The notes under the pieces are model-generated. The model searched no databases. It saw only the letters and a list, made by a program, of their open reading frames with translations, and was not told the origin of the DNA. The position numbers were made by a program, and so were the translations under genes. DNA of 64,000 nucleotides from Chryseobacterium sp. GVT01B (lineage in GTDB: Bacteria > Bacteroidota > Bacteroidia > Flavobacteriales > Weeksellaceae): positions 434,001-498,000 of the forward strand of contig NZ_JAHXYI010000002.1 in NCBI RefSeq assembly GCF_019970045.1. Reading direction: 5' to 3'. Shown here piece after piece: positions 1 to 9,378 of the stretch (positions within the stretch are counted from its first letter, which is position 1; the number at the start of each line of letters is the position of its first letter).

Positions 1-556
1 GGATATTTTCCTTCTGGGCGATGTTCTTGAGATGATTCTGAATGTCTTCAATAACAATTCTCTTGAAGTCATAGATCTGGCAGCGGGATAAAATTGTTGG
101 AATAATTTTATGTTTCTCCGTGGTTGCCAGAATAAAGATTGCATGGGCAGGCGGCTCTTCCAGTGTTTTAAGGAAAGCATTGAAAGCGGCAGAAGACAGC
201 ATATGAACCTCGTCAATAATATACACTTTGTATTTACCGACCTGAGGTGCAAATCTTACCTGATCTATCAGTTCCCTGATATCATCTACAGAGTTATTGG
301 ATGCAGCATCCAGCTCATAAATATTATAAGCAAAGCCGTCTTCTGAAACCGAGCCATCTTTCTCATTGATCTTTCTTGCCAGAATTCGGGCGCAAGTAGT
401 TTTACCTACACCACGAGGTCCACAAAAAAGCAATGCCTGAGCTAATTGGCTTTCTTCAATTGCATGTTCTAAAGTATCCGTAATATGAGATTGTCCTACA
501 ACCGTATCAAACTCCTGAGGACGATATTTTCTTGCAGATACTATAAAATTTTCCAT
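1..556 (-). CDS. dnaX: DNA polymerase III subunit gamma/tau, N-terminal part (cut by window edge)
   Basis: About 185 residues of the AAA+ clamp-loader ATPase are present; the gene continues past the left edge. It starts at ATG 556-554 with MENFIVSARKYRPQ. Visible motifs are Walker A (GPRGVGKTT), the ELDAASNNSVDDIRE block, Walker B with IIDEVHMLS, and sensor-1 style ILATTEKHKIIPTILSRCQ. These are diagnostic of DnaX, which loads the sliding clamp at the replication fork. The four-cysteine zinc module normally found between Walker A and ELDAAS is absent; that stretch is short and acidic instead. I recall the same in other flavobacterial DnaX proteins. Identification is firm; the gamma/tau C-terminus is outside the window. 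Confidence 0.96.
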   Translation of the reverse strand, partial: MENFIVSARKYRPQEFDTVVGQSHITDTLEHAIEESQLAQALLFCGPRGVGKTTCARILARKINEKDGSVSEDGFAYNIYELDAASNNSVDDIRELIDQVRFAPQVGKYKVYIIDEVHMLSSAAFNAFLKTLEEPPAHAIFILATTEKHKIIPTILSRCQIYDFKRIVIEDIQNHLKNIAQKENI

Positions 557-653
557 TGGTCAAAAATAAGAAATATAGTTTTAATTTGAAAATTAAAAGT
601 TTTCAAATATCAACAAAAAAACATTTCTGCTTAAATCGGAAAACTTTTAACCC

Positions 654-1286
654 TTATTTTTTTTTACTGTATGCAAAGTCAATCAATTCAACAATAGCCC
701 CTTCAATCTCTTTTCTTCCTTCTTCAGTTTTCAGATCAATACCACAGAATTTGTTGGCATTATATCCTGTATAAAGGTTAAGATAGTAAGCACCAGAAAC
801 AATCAGAGCCATAATTGCTCTATGTCTTGTTGCGACACCTTCCCCGAAGTAAGGATCTGAGATATTTCCAAACAAAACCTCACCTACATCTTCACGTTGT
901 TCAACCAGTTTTTTAAGAATAGGTTTGCTTTCTGAAAGTTCCCAAAGGATAATTTTCTGAAGTTCTTTATTTTTCTTCAGGTTTTCGAATTGATTAAGTA
1001 CAACCATTTTGGTAAGTTCATGTCCGCCGTCGGAAAAATCCATATCAACGTCCTGATTGACCTGGCTCCAGTAATCCTGAGATTTGATATATTCATCGAT
1101 CAGTTTATCTGTACTTCCAAAGTACTCATAGATCAATTTTTTATCAAATCCGGCCACCGCAGCAATTTTACTTACTTTTAATCCGGAGTACCCTTTTACT
1201 CTTAAAATTTTACCAACTGCAGCAAGCAGTTTTTGCTTTGTTTTTTCTTTGTCCCTAATGGGGCCCTGCACTACTTTTCTAGGCAT
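654..1286 (-). CDS. TetR/AcrR-family transcriptional regulator
   Basis: The 210-residue protein has a TetR-type N-terminal helix-turn-helix at about residues 15-62 (KGYSGLKVSKIAAVAGF followed by KKLIYEYFGSTDKLI) and a helical ligand/dimer domain after it. The family usually represses transcription until a small ligand binds. Its start lies 6 bp after the stop of the upstream alpha-oxoamine synthase on the same strand, so the two are probably cotranscribed. That pairing suggests a link to acyl or lipid metabolism, but the ligand is unknown. Confidence 0.85.
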   Translation of the reverse strand: MPRKVVQGPIRDKEKTKQKLLAAVGKILRVKGYSGLKVSKIAAVAGFDKKLIYEYFGSTDKLIDEYIKSQDYWSQVNQDVDMDFSDGGHELTKMVVLNQFENLKKNKELQKIILWELSESKPILKKLVEQREDVGEVLFGNISDPYFGEGVATRHRAIMALIVSGAYYLNLYTGYNANKFCGIDLKTEEGRKEIEGAIVELIDFAYSKKK

Positions 1287-1292
1287 AATTTA

Positions 1293-2549
1293 TTATTTTT
1301 TTGCAATATGCAATTTTTTATTAATATCATCAAACGCATTCAGCGTTTTGTCGAGATGTTCTTTTTCGTGTCTGGCAGTCACACTCATCCTTATACGCGC
1401 ATCTTTTCTTGGTACGGCCGGGTAAAGAATCGGGTTGGTATAGATTCCTTTTTCTATTAGTAGTTTTCCGGCTTCTCCTGTTACATAAGGATCTCCAATT
1501 TTTACGGGAATAATTGCGGAACACGTAACTCCTGTGTCTAATCCTAAATCATCAAGCCCTTTTTTGAAATAATTGATATTGTTCCAGAGTTTTTCTCTCC
1601 AGATAGGTTCTTCGTCTATTAAATCAATGGCTTTAACAATTCCTGCGGATGATGGCGGAGCTGTTGCTGAGAAAATCTGCTGACGGGATTGGAATCTGAT
1701 AAATGCTGCTATTTTTTTATCAGCAATGACATATCCTCCAAGGTTACCAAACGTTTTACTGAATGTTCCTGTGATGATGTCTACTTTATCCAGCAATCCA
1801 GCCTGTTCCAAAGTACCTCTTCCTGTTTCTCCAAGGATACCGACACCGTGTACGTCGTCTACCATTAGAAAGGCATTATACTTTTTTACAAGATTGTAGA
1901 TCTCATTAATACGGGAGGTATCACCATCCTGGGAATACACTCCGTCCACAATAACGAGTTTCGTACGGTACAGATTTTCAGATACCTTCAAAATGTGTTC
2001 CAAAGATTCCAAATTATTGTGTGGAAATGTTTTTTTATTGGTAAAAGCGCATCCTTCGTGTACACTGGCATGCACTGCCATGTCTAAAATAGCCAGATCT
2101 TCTTTCTGCATTAAGCATTGTAAAGAAGCACTATTAGCGGTATAACCGGTAGTAAATACTACGGCTTCATCTTCTGTTCTTTTAAAAAAACTTGAGATTT
2201 TTTTTTCTAAGGCATTATGGTAGTCAAAATATCCACCGATAAGAGGAGTAGCTCCTGTTCCTGTACCATATTTTTCGATTCCTTCAATGGCAGCCTGTTT
2301 TACTTTGGGGTGCTGTGTAAATCCTAAATAATCACTTGATACAAAACTAACAAATTCTCTGTTTTGGTTTGCAATATTTACATTCAGTATCGCATTGGTT
2401 CCTGAAGTGTTCTTCAGTCTGTAATTCATGTGTCCATTAGACTTTACATAGTCTAAATATTCATAAAAAATTTCAGCCCTTTGAGCCATATCATTATCTG
2501 GTATATTCTCAAAGTCTTTAATAGTTGCTGTTGTGAAATTGATGCTCAT
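1293..2549 (-). CDS. Alpha-oxoamine synthase family PLP enzyme (SPT / KBL / cysteate acyltransferase-like)
   Basis: This is a 418-residue fold-type I PLP enzyme. Features are SSDYLGF near residue 73, the PLP-stacking His in VHASVHEG (about 160), VDDVHGVG (about 230-237, PLP-nitrogen Asp), and the Schiff-base lysine in GTFSKTFGNLGGY (about 265). The family condenses an amino acid with an acyl thioester with loss of CO2. Candidate reactions are glycine C-acetyltransferase, 8-amino-7-oxononanoate synthase, serine palmitoyltransferase, or the cysteate acyltransferase of sulfonolipid (capnine) synthesis known in Chryseobacterium. No bio or tdh genes lie beside it, so a sphingo- or sulfonolipid role is favoured by inference only. 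A TetR regulator follows in the same transcription unit. Confidence 0.85.
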   Translation of the reverse strand: MSINFTTATIKDFENIPDNDMAQRAEIFYEYLDYVKSNGHMNYRLKNTSGTNAILNVNIANQNREFVSFVSSDYLGFTQHPKVKQAAIEGIEKYGTGTGATPLIGGYFDYHNALEKKISSFFKRTEDEAVVFTTGYTANSASLQCLMQKEDLAILDMAVHASVHEGCAFTNKKTFPHNNLESLEHILKVSENLYRTKLVIVDGVYSQDGDTSRINEIYNLVKKYNAFLMVDDVHGVGILGETGRGTLEQAGLLDKVDIITGTFSKTFGNLGGYVIADKKIAAFIRFQSRQQIFSATAPPSSAGIVKAIDLIDEEPIWREKLWNNINYFKKGLDDLGLDTGVTCSAIIPVKIGDPYVTGEAGKLLIEKGIYTNPILYPAVPRKDARIRMSVTARHEKEHLDKTLNAFDDINKKLHIAKK

Positions 2550-2977
2550 CCTTAATCTTGTTTGTTGTGGTTTAAAAGAAACAAATATATAACTATTTAG
2601 AGGGCTTGAACGCCTGCATTAAGATTAAATATTATTAAAGACACAATAATTTATTCTTATGATCTGGTAACCAAACTATTTTATATATCTGTATCTTTTA
2701 ATGTTTTTTTTCCTATTGAATTAATTAGTTTTTTCTTACCTAAATTTAATAAAAAAAGTAAACAATAAAGAAATATTAATATATAAATAATAAAAAAAGG
2801 CGATTATTTCTTACAACCATCTCATTTATAAAAGTTTATTTTAAGCCCGTTTTCACGTAATTATTCACTAAAACACCTATAATAATGGAAAACTCTGCCT
2901 GTTTAAATCCCTACCAAGAGAGGCAAATCGTCACAAATTCCCTACTACAGCAATTTTAAAGAAATAAAATAAGCAGG
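2550..2977. other. AT-rich intergenic region, no gene seen
   Basis: About 430 bases between the oxoamine synthase start and the stop of the short AraC-type gene. It must contain the promoter of the synthase operon (reading leftwards). I saw no ORF with family-like content, no long inverted repeat and no RNA family signature. Confidence 0.6.
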
Positions 2978-3334
2978 TTAAAGCCTGTTACAATTCCTGA
3001 ATTCTCCGGGAGTTGAACCGGTCATTTTTTTGAAAAATTTTGAAAAGTTGGATGGGTCGTAAGTAAAAATACGGGCAATTTCTGCAACTGATTTATCGGA
3101 GTTTATAAGCATCTGTTTGGCCTGTTCGATAATTTTTCCATCATAAAAATAACAGGGATGTTCTCCGGTTTCTTTTTTAACCGTATCCGTGAGATGTTTA
3201 TGAGAAACTGCAAGTTCTCCGGCAATTTCGTTCAGTTCCATAAAATCAGGAACGGTCCCGGAAATAACATCCTGAATATGTTTGTCCAGAAAGGTAAAAT
3301 ATTGATGGGTAATTTCTTCACTTCTTTTCATCAT
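2978..3334 (-). CDS. Short AraC-type helix-turn-helix protein
   Basis: The 118-residue protein is almost only an AraC/XylS DNA-binding domain: a first HTH around residues 35-60 (LNEIAGELAVSHKHLTDTVKKETGEHP) and a second around 85-112 (SVAEIARIFTYDPSNFSKFFKKMTGSTPGEFR). There is no room for the usual effector or cupin domain. Such stand-alone domains can act as constitutive regulators or partner with another sensor. The next gene upstream on this strand is a LuxR-type regulator, 93 bp away. Two adjacent Met codons (3334 and 3331) make the exact start uncertain by one residue. Confidence 0.75.
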   Translation of the reverse strand: MMKRSEEITHQYFTFLDKHIQDVISGTVPDFMELNEIAGELAVSHKHLTDTVKKETGEHPCYFYDGKIIEQAKQMLINSDKSVAEIARIFTYDPSNFSKFFKKMTGSTPGEFRNCNRL

Positions 3335-3427
3335 TTATTGTTCTTGCTAATCTGTATTCAAGGTATAAATTTAATGATAAGATACAAAATAACATGGTGA
3401 ACTTTTCGGATATTTCAGACTGAATGT

Positions 3428-4165
3428 TCAATAAAAACTGTCTTTGAAGGCTTGTGTAGAATTTTTTACTTTCAGTTTTTCGAGAATATTCTGCCGGTGT
3501 CTGCTTACGGTATTGACACTTATGAAAAGTAGATCTGCAATTTCTTTGCTGGCGTAGCCTTCCCCTACAAATTTTAAAACTTCCAATTCTCTTGGACTCA
3601 GAATATTTTTATAATCAAGTTTATCTTTTACAACAACTTCCCCTTTTATTGTATTAATAATCATAAAATCAGGGACTGCAGATGAAGTCAGGGCAATATT
3701 GTAAAGACAGAGAGCCAGTCTCAATCTGCCATTGAAAGGAGAATACACATAAAACATACGGTGTTTTACCCAACGGTATTCTTCATTTTTATCCTTCATC
3801 CTGATTTTTGATACAACACTGTATTCTGTGCGCTCTTCCATTTCCATAGCTTCCAGTAATTTAAAAAAACGGAGTTCATGGATATATTTCTTCAGCCGGT
3901 CGTCAGGATGGATTTTTTTCAGCATCTCTTCTTCCCAGATTGAGTCAATTTTTGTGGGATTTTCGCCCATAGTCAGTCCCAGTTCACCAGCTGCTGCAGA
4001 TTTATAGATATAGCTTTTATTTGCCTGCATATCGCTCAATACACAGATTGCCCCTTCCATCTGAGAGTACACAAGTGCCCTTTGCTTGTAGACTTCTATA
4101 TCAAGCATGCATTTTCTGGAAGCGTTATCGAGCAATTTACCACTGAGCTGTTCACGGATTTCCAT
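3428..4165 (-). CDS. LuxR-family transcriptional regulator with PAS-like N-terminal domain
   Basis: The 245-residue protein ends in a canonical LuxR/GerE HTH at about 182-240 (LSPRELEVLKFVGEGYASKEIADLL then SVNTVSRHRQNILEKLKVKN). The N-terminal 170 residues look like a PAS fold (HPDDRLKKY, KDKNEEYRWVKHRMFYVYS) but no ligand residues are obvious. This architecture is common in Flavobacteriia, where the protein acts without a receiver domain. It is divergent from the secreted DUF1349 gene at 4254, with 88 bp between them, so it may control that gene. Confidence 0.8.
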   Translation of the reverse strand: MEIREQLSGKLLDNASRKCMLDIEVYKQRALVYSQMEGAICVLSDMQANKSYIYKSAAAGELGLTMGENPTKIDSIWEEEMLKKIHPDDRLKKYIHELRFFKLLEAMEMEERTEYSVVSKIRMKDKNEEYRWVKHRMFYVYSPFNGRLRLALCLYNIALTSSAVPDFMIINTIKGEVVVKDKLDYKNILSPRELEVLKFVGEGYASKEIADLLFISVNTVSRHRQNILEKLKVKNSTQAFKDSFY

Positions 4166-4253
4166 AATGGTTATTTATCAGTATTGACGCGAATGAGGTT
4201 TAATAATACTTTTGCTAAAATAATAATTTACCCTTAGAATTTATCCAAAGAGA

Positions 4254-4901
4254 ATGAAGAAATTGATTTTAGGCTTTTGCGCCCTATTCCTGATTCAAAA
4301 GCTTTCTGCACAGAGTCTGGAAAAAATGACATGGTTCAATGAACCTGAAAAATGGGAAATCAAAAACAACAGCCTTTCGATGTTTGTAACACCGCAGAGT
4401 GATTACTGGAGAGTTTCCCATTATGGATTTACTGTGGATGACGCTCCCTTTTATTATGCCACTTATGGTGGTGAATTTGAAGCAAAAGTAAAAATCACCG
4501 GTAGTTATAAAGCAAGGTTTGACCAGATGGGCCTTATGCTGAGAACCGACAAGGAGCATTACATCAAAGCCGGAGTGGAATTTGTAGACGGCAAATATAA
4601 TCTGAGCACTGTGGTAACCCACAACAAAAGTGACTGGAGTGTTATAACATTGGAAAAAACACCTCCTGCGGTATGGATAAAAGCAGTAAGAAGGCTGGAT
4701 GCTGTGGAAATATTTTATTCTTTTGATGATAAAAATTATATCATGATGCGGAATGCGCCTCTTCAGGATAATACCCCGGTAATGGTGGGTTTAATGGCCG
4801 CCTGCCCTGACGGACAGGGATTCAATGCGGTTTTTGAGAACTTTAAAGTAAAACATCTTCCGGATGAACGCAGACTGAAGTGGCTTGAAAACAATAAATA
4901 A
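4254..4901 (+). CDS. Secreted DUF1349 (concanavalin A-like) protein
   Basis: The 215-residue product has a signal peptide (MKKLILGFCALFLIQKLSAQ). The remainder matches DUF1349, a beta-sandwich related to yeast REE1: features such as YATYGGEFEAKVKI, ARFDQMGLMLRTDKEHYIKAGVEFVDG and FYSFDDKNYIMMRNAPL are typical. Function is unknown; a carbohydrate-binding or small-molecule role is suggested for the fold. It stands alone, divergent from a LuxR regulator, and is followed by a good terminator hairpin. Confidence 0.85.
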   Translation: MKKLILGFCALFLIQKLSAQSLEKMTWFNEPEKWEIKNNSLSMFVTPQSDYWRVSHYGFTVDDAPFYYATYGGEFEAKVKITGSYKARFDQMGLMLRTDKEHYIKAGVEFVDGKYNLSTVVTHNKSDWSVITLEKTPPAVWIKAVRRLDAVEIFYSFDDKNYIMMRNAPLQDNTPVMVGLMAACPDGQGFNAVFENFKVKHLPDERRLKWLENNK

Positions 4902-4939
4902 CGATTGAATTACATTTCAATATACAATCAGTTTAATTC

Positions 4940-4965
4940 ACCTCCTGTATTTATGGGAGGTTTTT
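4940..4965 (+). terminator. Intrinsic terminator after the DUF1349 gene
   Basis: Hairpin ACCTCC / GGAGGT (inner part TGTATTTATG) followed by a T run. It lies about 40 bp after the stop at 4901. Confidence 0.7.
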
Positions 4966-5002
4966 GTATTTTTAAAAATTGATTTTTTGAATCGGAGAAT
5001 AA

Positions 5003-5040
5003 AAAAGAGGCCTCACTTTTAAGAAGCCTCTTTTGTTTTT
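5003..5040 (+). terminator. Second terminator-like hairpin
   Basis: Nine-base stem AAAAGAGGC / GCCTCTTTT with loop at about 5012-5025 and a following T-rich stretch. It sits behind the first terminator and could act on either strand. Confidence 0.6.
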
Positions 5041-5641
5041 GAGATAAAGCCGTTTGTGTTCTTAGAATCATTATTTATACAATAAATCTTCTTTATTCGT
5101 TGTGAAAATATTTTTGCAAAAATATGAATATTCATAAGCCTTGACAAAGATATCATGTAGAATTAACCTCAGTTTTTTGTCAAATTTTTACTACAAAAAG
5201 CAATTAAATCCAGCTAAAAACCGTTCATCAGGAAATCTTAAAAAAAACAGAAAAGCATCAATATTTATTATTTGCAAAATCCTAAAACCAATCACAAGTT
5301 CGGTACAGCACTGAGATTTATAGGAATATTTTCAAAATGAATACAGTATAAATTTATCACTTATTATTGAAATATCATAATATTTCTGAAAATTTCATGT
5401 ACCCTATCGTCTGCAAACCGGGATAAAACTTGTACAAAACAGATTTTAAGATACTGATTTATCGCCATAATTTCACTATTTTTACACAATCAAAAAATAT
5501 AAAACACAAAAGACCTGAAAACTTCAATGATAAAAATTTATTTTCAATCGTTCCTGCCCATTAAAAAAACATTGACTTGTACAAACATTATTAACCGTCT
5601 TTTGCATTAGTGCAGGAGATATAGATCAGTTTTGCACATAT
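5041..5641. other. Long intergenic region upstream of the sensor kinase
   Basis: About 600 bases without a convincing ORF. The last 45 bases contain TTTG at 5601-5604 and CAGTTTTG at 5627-5634, which resembles a Bacteroidota promoter placed only a few bases ahead of the kinase ATG. Nothing else structured was recognised. Confidence 0.5.
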
Positions 5642-8632
5642 ATGAGAGTTTGGGCATTTATATTTGCTTGCATCTATTTAAACATTCACGGGCAGAGCCA
5701 CACTTCTACGTGGTACAATATAGACAATGGGCTTCCGCAAAGTAGTGCAAAGGCCATTGTCAAAGACAGATATGGTTTTATATGGATCTCCACAGAAAAC
5801 GGTCTTGTACGGTATGACGGGAGTTCGTTTATTACGTTTAATAATTTCAAAGTAAACAATCTTCATTTCGGGGAATTTATTGGTGATCCGCTTCTGGACA
5901 GTATTACGGTCCTTAATAATTTTCAGGAGAATAAAATTATCATTAAAAACAGGTTTCCAAAACTTTCCAATCTTATGGGGAGTGATAAAATGGCTTTTTC
6001 CAATGGCAATACTATTGTACAGCGAATTGCCAATAATATTATAACCTCAAGTTTCTATAATGATATTCATTATTTTATACAGTTTAAAAATTCAGCCTAT
6101 TATTTTACAGAAAAGAATGCCATTATCTATAAAGAGGGAAAAAAGGAGACCAAAATAGCAATCCCTTTTACCAATAAGGATCTGAACAATACTTTTGTAC
6201 TGAATGAAACTTTATTTATTAATGACCTGAAGAAAAGAAAAACCTATTCTATTCATAAAGGGCAGCTTTCTGTTTCTGAAGAACCAACACTTTTTAATCA
6301 TCCGGATACCAAGATTTATTGGCAGCAGATTACCAATCAGACTTTTATCATCAATCATGATAATATTTATATTTTAGAAGGCAATGAAAAGGACCTCCGC
6401 TTAAAATTTCTTATAAAGTTTGAGGAAATAGGCAATCACTCCTACTGTTCTATGTATTTTGATAAAGACTTCAATAAACTTTATCTGGGAACGCTTAATA
6501 ACGGGCTTAATGTACTTAAACTTACCAATTTTTATATATCAAAAAAAGAAGCAGATTTTTCCAACAATGTGTACTACGCTTCTCTACCGTTCAGTAAAAG
6601 TACCATCATTGCGGAGGACGGAACAGAATTTGGAAAAAATGGTATCGTTAATAAACACCTTTTCGGGTGCAATGACAATTATCTGATGATGTATGACAAT
6701 TCTGAAAACATTCTGATCAGAAAGAGAAACAGTATTATCAGGTACTACAAAAATTCAGGGTACAAAAAGAAAGATTCTACTTTTATCAGCAATGGGTTTG
6801 AAAGTTTCATGAAAAGCGGAAATCTTTATGGAACTACATTTACGGATCTTTCAGGTACTCAACTTCGCCTTCATAAAAGCAACCTGTTCACCAACCCGGA
6901 TTTTATTTATAATTTTAAAAGTTTTGTCAATATTTTTTTCCAATACAGTGATCAGGAAATTTTAACCGGGAATAGTGATGGTTTGTATTCGATAATACTG
7001 GGAAGCAATGCAATAACTCCCATCATTAAAAATATTCATATTAAAAGTATTTTCAGAACAAAGGATAATCTGATCTGGATTACTACGAATAAAAGTGGGT
7101 TTTATCTTTTCAAAAACCACAAACTCATCAAGATGCCGAATGACAGGAATGGCTATCTGCAATCTGCTCATTATATGCTGGAAGATCAAAAGGGTGCTTA
7201 CTGGATTTCTTCCAATAATGGTCTTTTTAAGGTTCCTAAAAAACAACTGCTTCAGTACGCAGAAAACAGAAAAACTCCGGTCTTCTATTACCGTTTCACC
7301 AAAAGAGACGGCTTTCTGACGAATGAATTCAATGGGAGTTCGGAGCCTAATGCCTATGCTTTGGAGAATGGAGAATTTGTATTCCCATCAATGGACGGTT
7401 TTGTGTTTTTCAACCCCAATAATATCCGGACTTATTATCCGGAAAGGAATAAAATCTATATTGAAAGAGTAAAAATCGGAAATGCTGAACCTCAATATTT
7501 TCACCAGACGCTTGATTTAAAGAATGATTATAAGACGGCGGATGTTTTTATTGATATTCCTTATTTTTCTAATCCGGAAAACCTTTATCTCGAAGGAAAA
7601 ATATCAGGAAAGGAAAATACTGAATGGGAACAGATTGCAACAGGAAACGAATTAAAATACACCGTCAGCAATCTTTCTCCGGGTGAATATACACTTAGCA
7701 TAAGAATCCTTATCTCTCCGGACGGAAAGTATGAGGTTAAAACAGTCCGTTTCAACATTCAGCCACTTTTTTATCAGACATTGCTGTTCAGAGTGTCTGC
7801 TTCTGTTATCATATTGATTATTATCATTGTGATTGTTCAGCTGACGACCAATTTTTTAAGAATAAAAAATAAAGCATTAAAGCAAATTGTCCATAATAAA
7901 AACTCTGAACTGAAAGAAACGTCTCTTCATCTTGAATTGGTAAAAAGCAACCTGCAGAAAGAAACGGAATATCAGAAAAAACTGGTGGAAACCATCAGCC
8001 ACGATATCACCACTCCTATCCGCTTTATCGCCATGCTTTCTCAGAAACTTCATGAATCTGATGATGTGGAGCTTCAGAAAAAATATTTTGACAGTATTTA
8101 TAAATCTTCGGAGCAGCTTTACCAATTTACACTGAATTTAAAAGAATATACCGAACTCTATAAAGCTGAGAATATTTTTGAAGAAAAGGAATATCCTATC
8201 AACAGAATCCTGGAAATCAAAAACAGGCTATTTTGTGAAATTGCCAAGGAAAAAGGAACAACAATCACCCAACTTGCTGAACGCACCATATATTCTAAAG
8301 TAAACGAAAGTATTTTAACAGCCATTATTCATAACATTCTTGATAATGCTGTGAAAAATACCTTTGAAGGAAACATCACCCTGAATATTACAGAAACCCA
8401 ACAAAAATCTACAATCATAATCGCTGATACAGGTATCGGAATGTCTGCAGAACAGATTGCCACTTATATGAACCTGTTCAGAAACCCTAAGCTTGAAACT
8501 CCCAGCTTCAAAGGGAAAGGTCTTGGTCTGCACATGGTCATCCATCTGGTGAAAAAGATCAACGCTGAAATCAGTTTCAGCCAAAACAAGCCTTCGGGGA
8601 CGGTTGTAAAAATAATACTCAATAAAAACTAA
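5642..8632 (+). CDS. Sensor histidine kinase with two-component-regulator beta-propeller and Y_Y_Y-type periplasmic domain
   Basis: The 996-residue protein starts with a signal peptide (cleavage near GQS). Residues about 25-600 carry reg_prop-like blades (GLPQSSAKAIVKDRYGFIWI, TENGLVRYDG, DNLIWITTNKSGFYLF, GAYWISSNNGLFKV), then a Y_Y_Y-like beta domain, a single membrane helix at about 713-738, and a cytoplasmic kinase: H box ETISHDITTPIRF (His about 787), N box HNILDNAVKNT (about 898), G1 DTGIGMS and G2 GKGLGLHMV. This is the HTCS-like periplasmic sensing architecture of Bacteroidota, but without a fused receiver and AraC domain. The response regulator follows after 5 bp and is the expected partner. 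The ligand is unknown. Confidence 0.9.
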   Translation: MRVWAFIFACIYLNIHGQSHTSTWYNIDNGLPQSSAKAIVKDRYGFIWISTENGLVRYDGSSFITFNNFKVNNLHFGEFIGDPLLDSITVLNNFQENKIIIKNRFPKLSNLMGSDKMAFSNGNTIVQRIANNIITSSFYNDIHYFIQFKNSAYYFTEKNAIIYKEGKKETKIAIPFTNKDLNNTFVLNETLFINDLKKRKTYSIHKGQLSVSEEPTLFNHPDTKIYWQQITNQTFIINHDNIYILEGNEKDLRLKFLIKFEEIGNHSYCSMYFDKDFNKLYLGTLNNGLNVLKLTNFYISKKEADFSNNVYYASLPFSKSTIIAEDGTEFGKNGIVNKHLFGCNDNYLMMYDNSENILIRKRNSIIRYYKNSGYKKKDSTFISNGFESFMKSGNLYGTTFTDLSGTQLRLHKSNLFTNPDFIYNFKSFVNIFFQYSDQEILTGNSDGLYSIILGSNAITPIIKNIHIKSIFRTKDNLIWITTNKSGFYLFKNHKLIKMPNDRNGYLQSAHYMLEDQKGAYWISSNNGLFKVPKKQLLQYAENRKTPVFYYRFTKRDGFLTNEFNGSSEPNAYALENGEFVFPSMDGFVFFNPNNIRTYYPERNKIYIERVKIGNAEPQYFHQTLDLKNDYKTADVFIDIPYFSNPENLYLEGKISGKENTEWEQIATGNELKYTVSNLSPGEYTLSIRILISPDGKYEVKTVRFNIQPLFYQTLLFRVSASVIILIIIIVIVQLTTNFLRIKNKALKQIVHNKNSELKETSLHLELVKSNLQKETEYQKKLVETISHDITTPIRFIAMLSQKLHESDDVELQKKYFDSIYKSSEQLYQFTLNLKEYTELYKAENIFEEKEYPINRILEIKNRLFCEIAKEKGTTITQLAERTIYSKVNESILTAIIHNILDNAVKNTFEGNITLNITETQQKSTIIIADTGIGMSAEQIATYMNLFRNPKLETPSFKGKGLGLHMVIHLVKKINAEISFSQNKPSGTVVKIILNKN

Positions 8633-8637
8633 CCTCT

Positions 8638-9249
8638 ATGAATGAAAGAATTTTAATCGCTGATGATCATTATGTTGTAAGGGCAGGAACCTCTCTGGTT
8701 CTTGAAACTGCTTATCCGGAGTTGAAAATAGATTTTGCAGAAAACTATGACCAGGTGAAGAAAAAGCTTGGCAGTTCACGTTTTGACCTGCTTATTTTAG
8801 ATATTGACATGCCTGGAACTCAGTATAAAAAAATGATTCCGGAGCTTAAAAATATACAGCACGACCTCAAGATTCTTATTTTCTCAGGATATGATAAAGA
8901 TGTTGCCATCCAATATATCAGAGAGGGTGCCGAAGGTTACCTGAATAAGCAAAGCAGTGAGGAAGAAATCAAAAATGCTGTGAAAACAGTAATCGAAAAA
9001 GGATATTTCTATCCCGTGGAACTGATTGGTCTTATTATTCAGAACAAAAGAAACAACCCTGTAGAAAAGTTGTCATCCCGTGAATATGAAATCTTCAAGC
9101 TGCTTGCTGACGGAAACGGAAATCTTGAAATTGCCAACAGACTTAATATCCAGATGTCTACCGTGAGTACTTACAAAAAAAGAATTTTTCAAAAGCTTGA
9201 TGTCACCAACATTGCAGAGCTTATTAAGGCCTACGAAATGATGCATTAA
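8638..9249 (+). CDS. NarL/LuxR-family response regulator
   Basis: The 203-residue protein has a receiver domain (IADDHYVVRAG at the N-terminus, phosphoacceptor Asp about 54 in LLILDIDMPG) and a C-terminal LuxR HTH at about 142-200 (LSSREYEIFKLLADGNGNLEIANRL then STVSTYKKRIFQKL). It begins 5 bp after the kinase stop, so the two form an operon and a likely phosphorelay pair. A strong terminator follows. Confidence 0.92.
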   Translation: MNERILIADDHYVVRAGTSLVLETAYPELKIDFAENYDQVKKKLGSSRFDLLILDIDMPGTQYKKMIPELKNIQHDLKILIFSGYDKDVAIQYIREGAEGYLNKQSSEEEIKNAVKTVIEKGYFYPVELIGLIIQNKRNNPVEKLSSREYEIFKLLADGNGNLEIANRLNIQMSTVSTYKKRIFQKLDVTNIAELIKAYEMMH

Positions 9250-9254
9250 CAAAA

Positions 9255-9290
9255 GGGGCCGGAATCTCATAGTATTCCGGCCCCAGAAAA
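9255..9290 (+). terminator. GC-rich hairpin ending the kinase/regulator operon
   Basis: Stem GGGGCCGGAAT / ATTCCGGCCCC with an 8-base loop, just after the stop at 9249. Downstream bases are A-rich rather than T-rich, so as a classical terminator it would work better on the minus strand (for the gene at 9379-10224). Confidence 0.75.
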
Positions 9291-9378
9291 AATACAAATC
9301 TCATTAGATTTTCATCAGTTGATCAGTTGATTTTTTTATAAAATCAATGCATTTTTAGAATCATAGAAAAGGTTTCGG

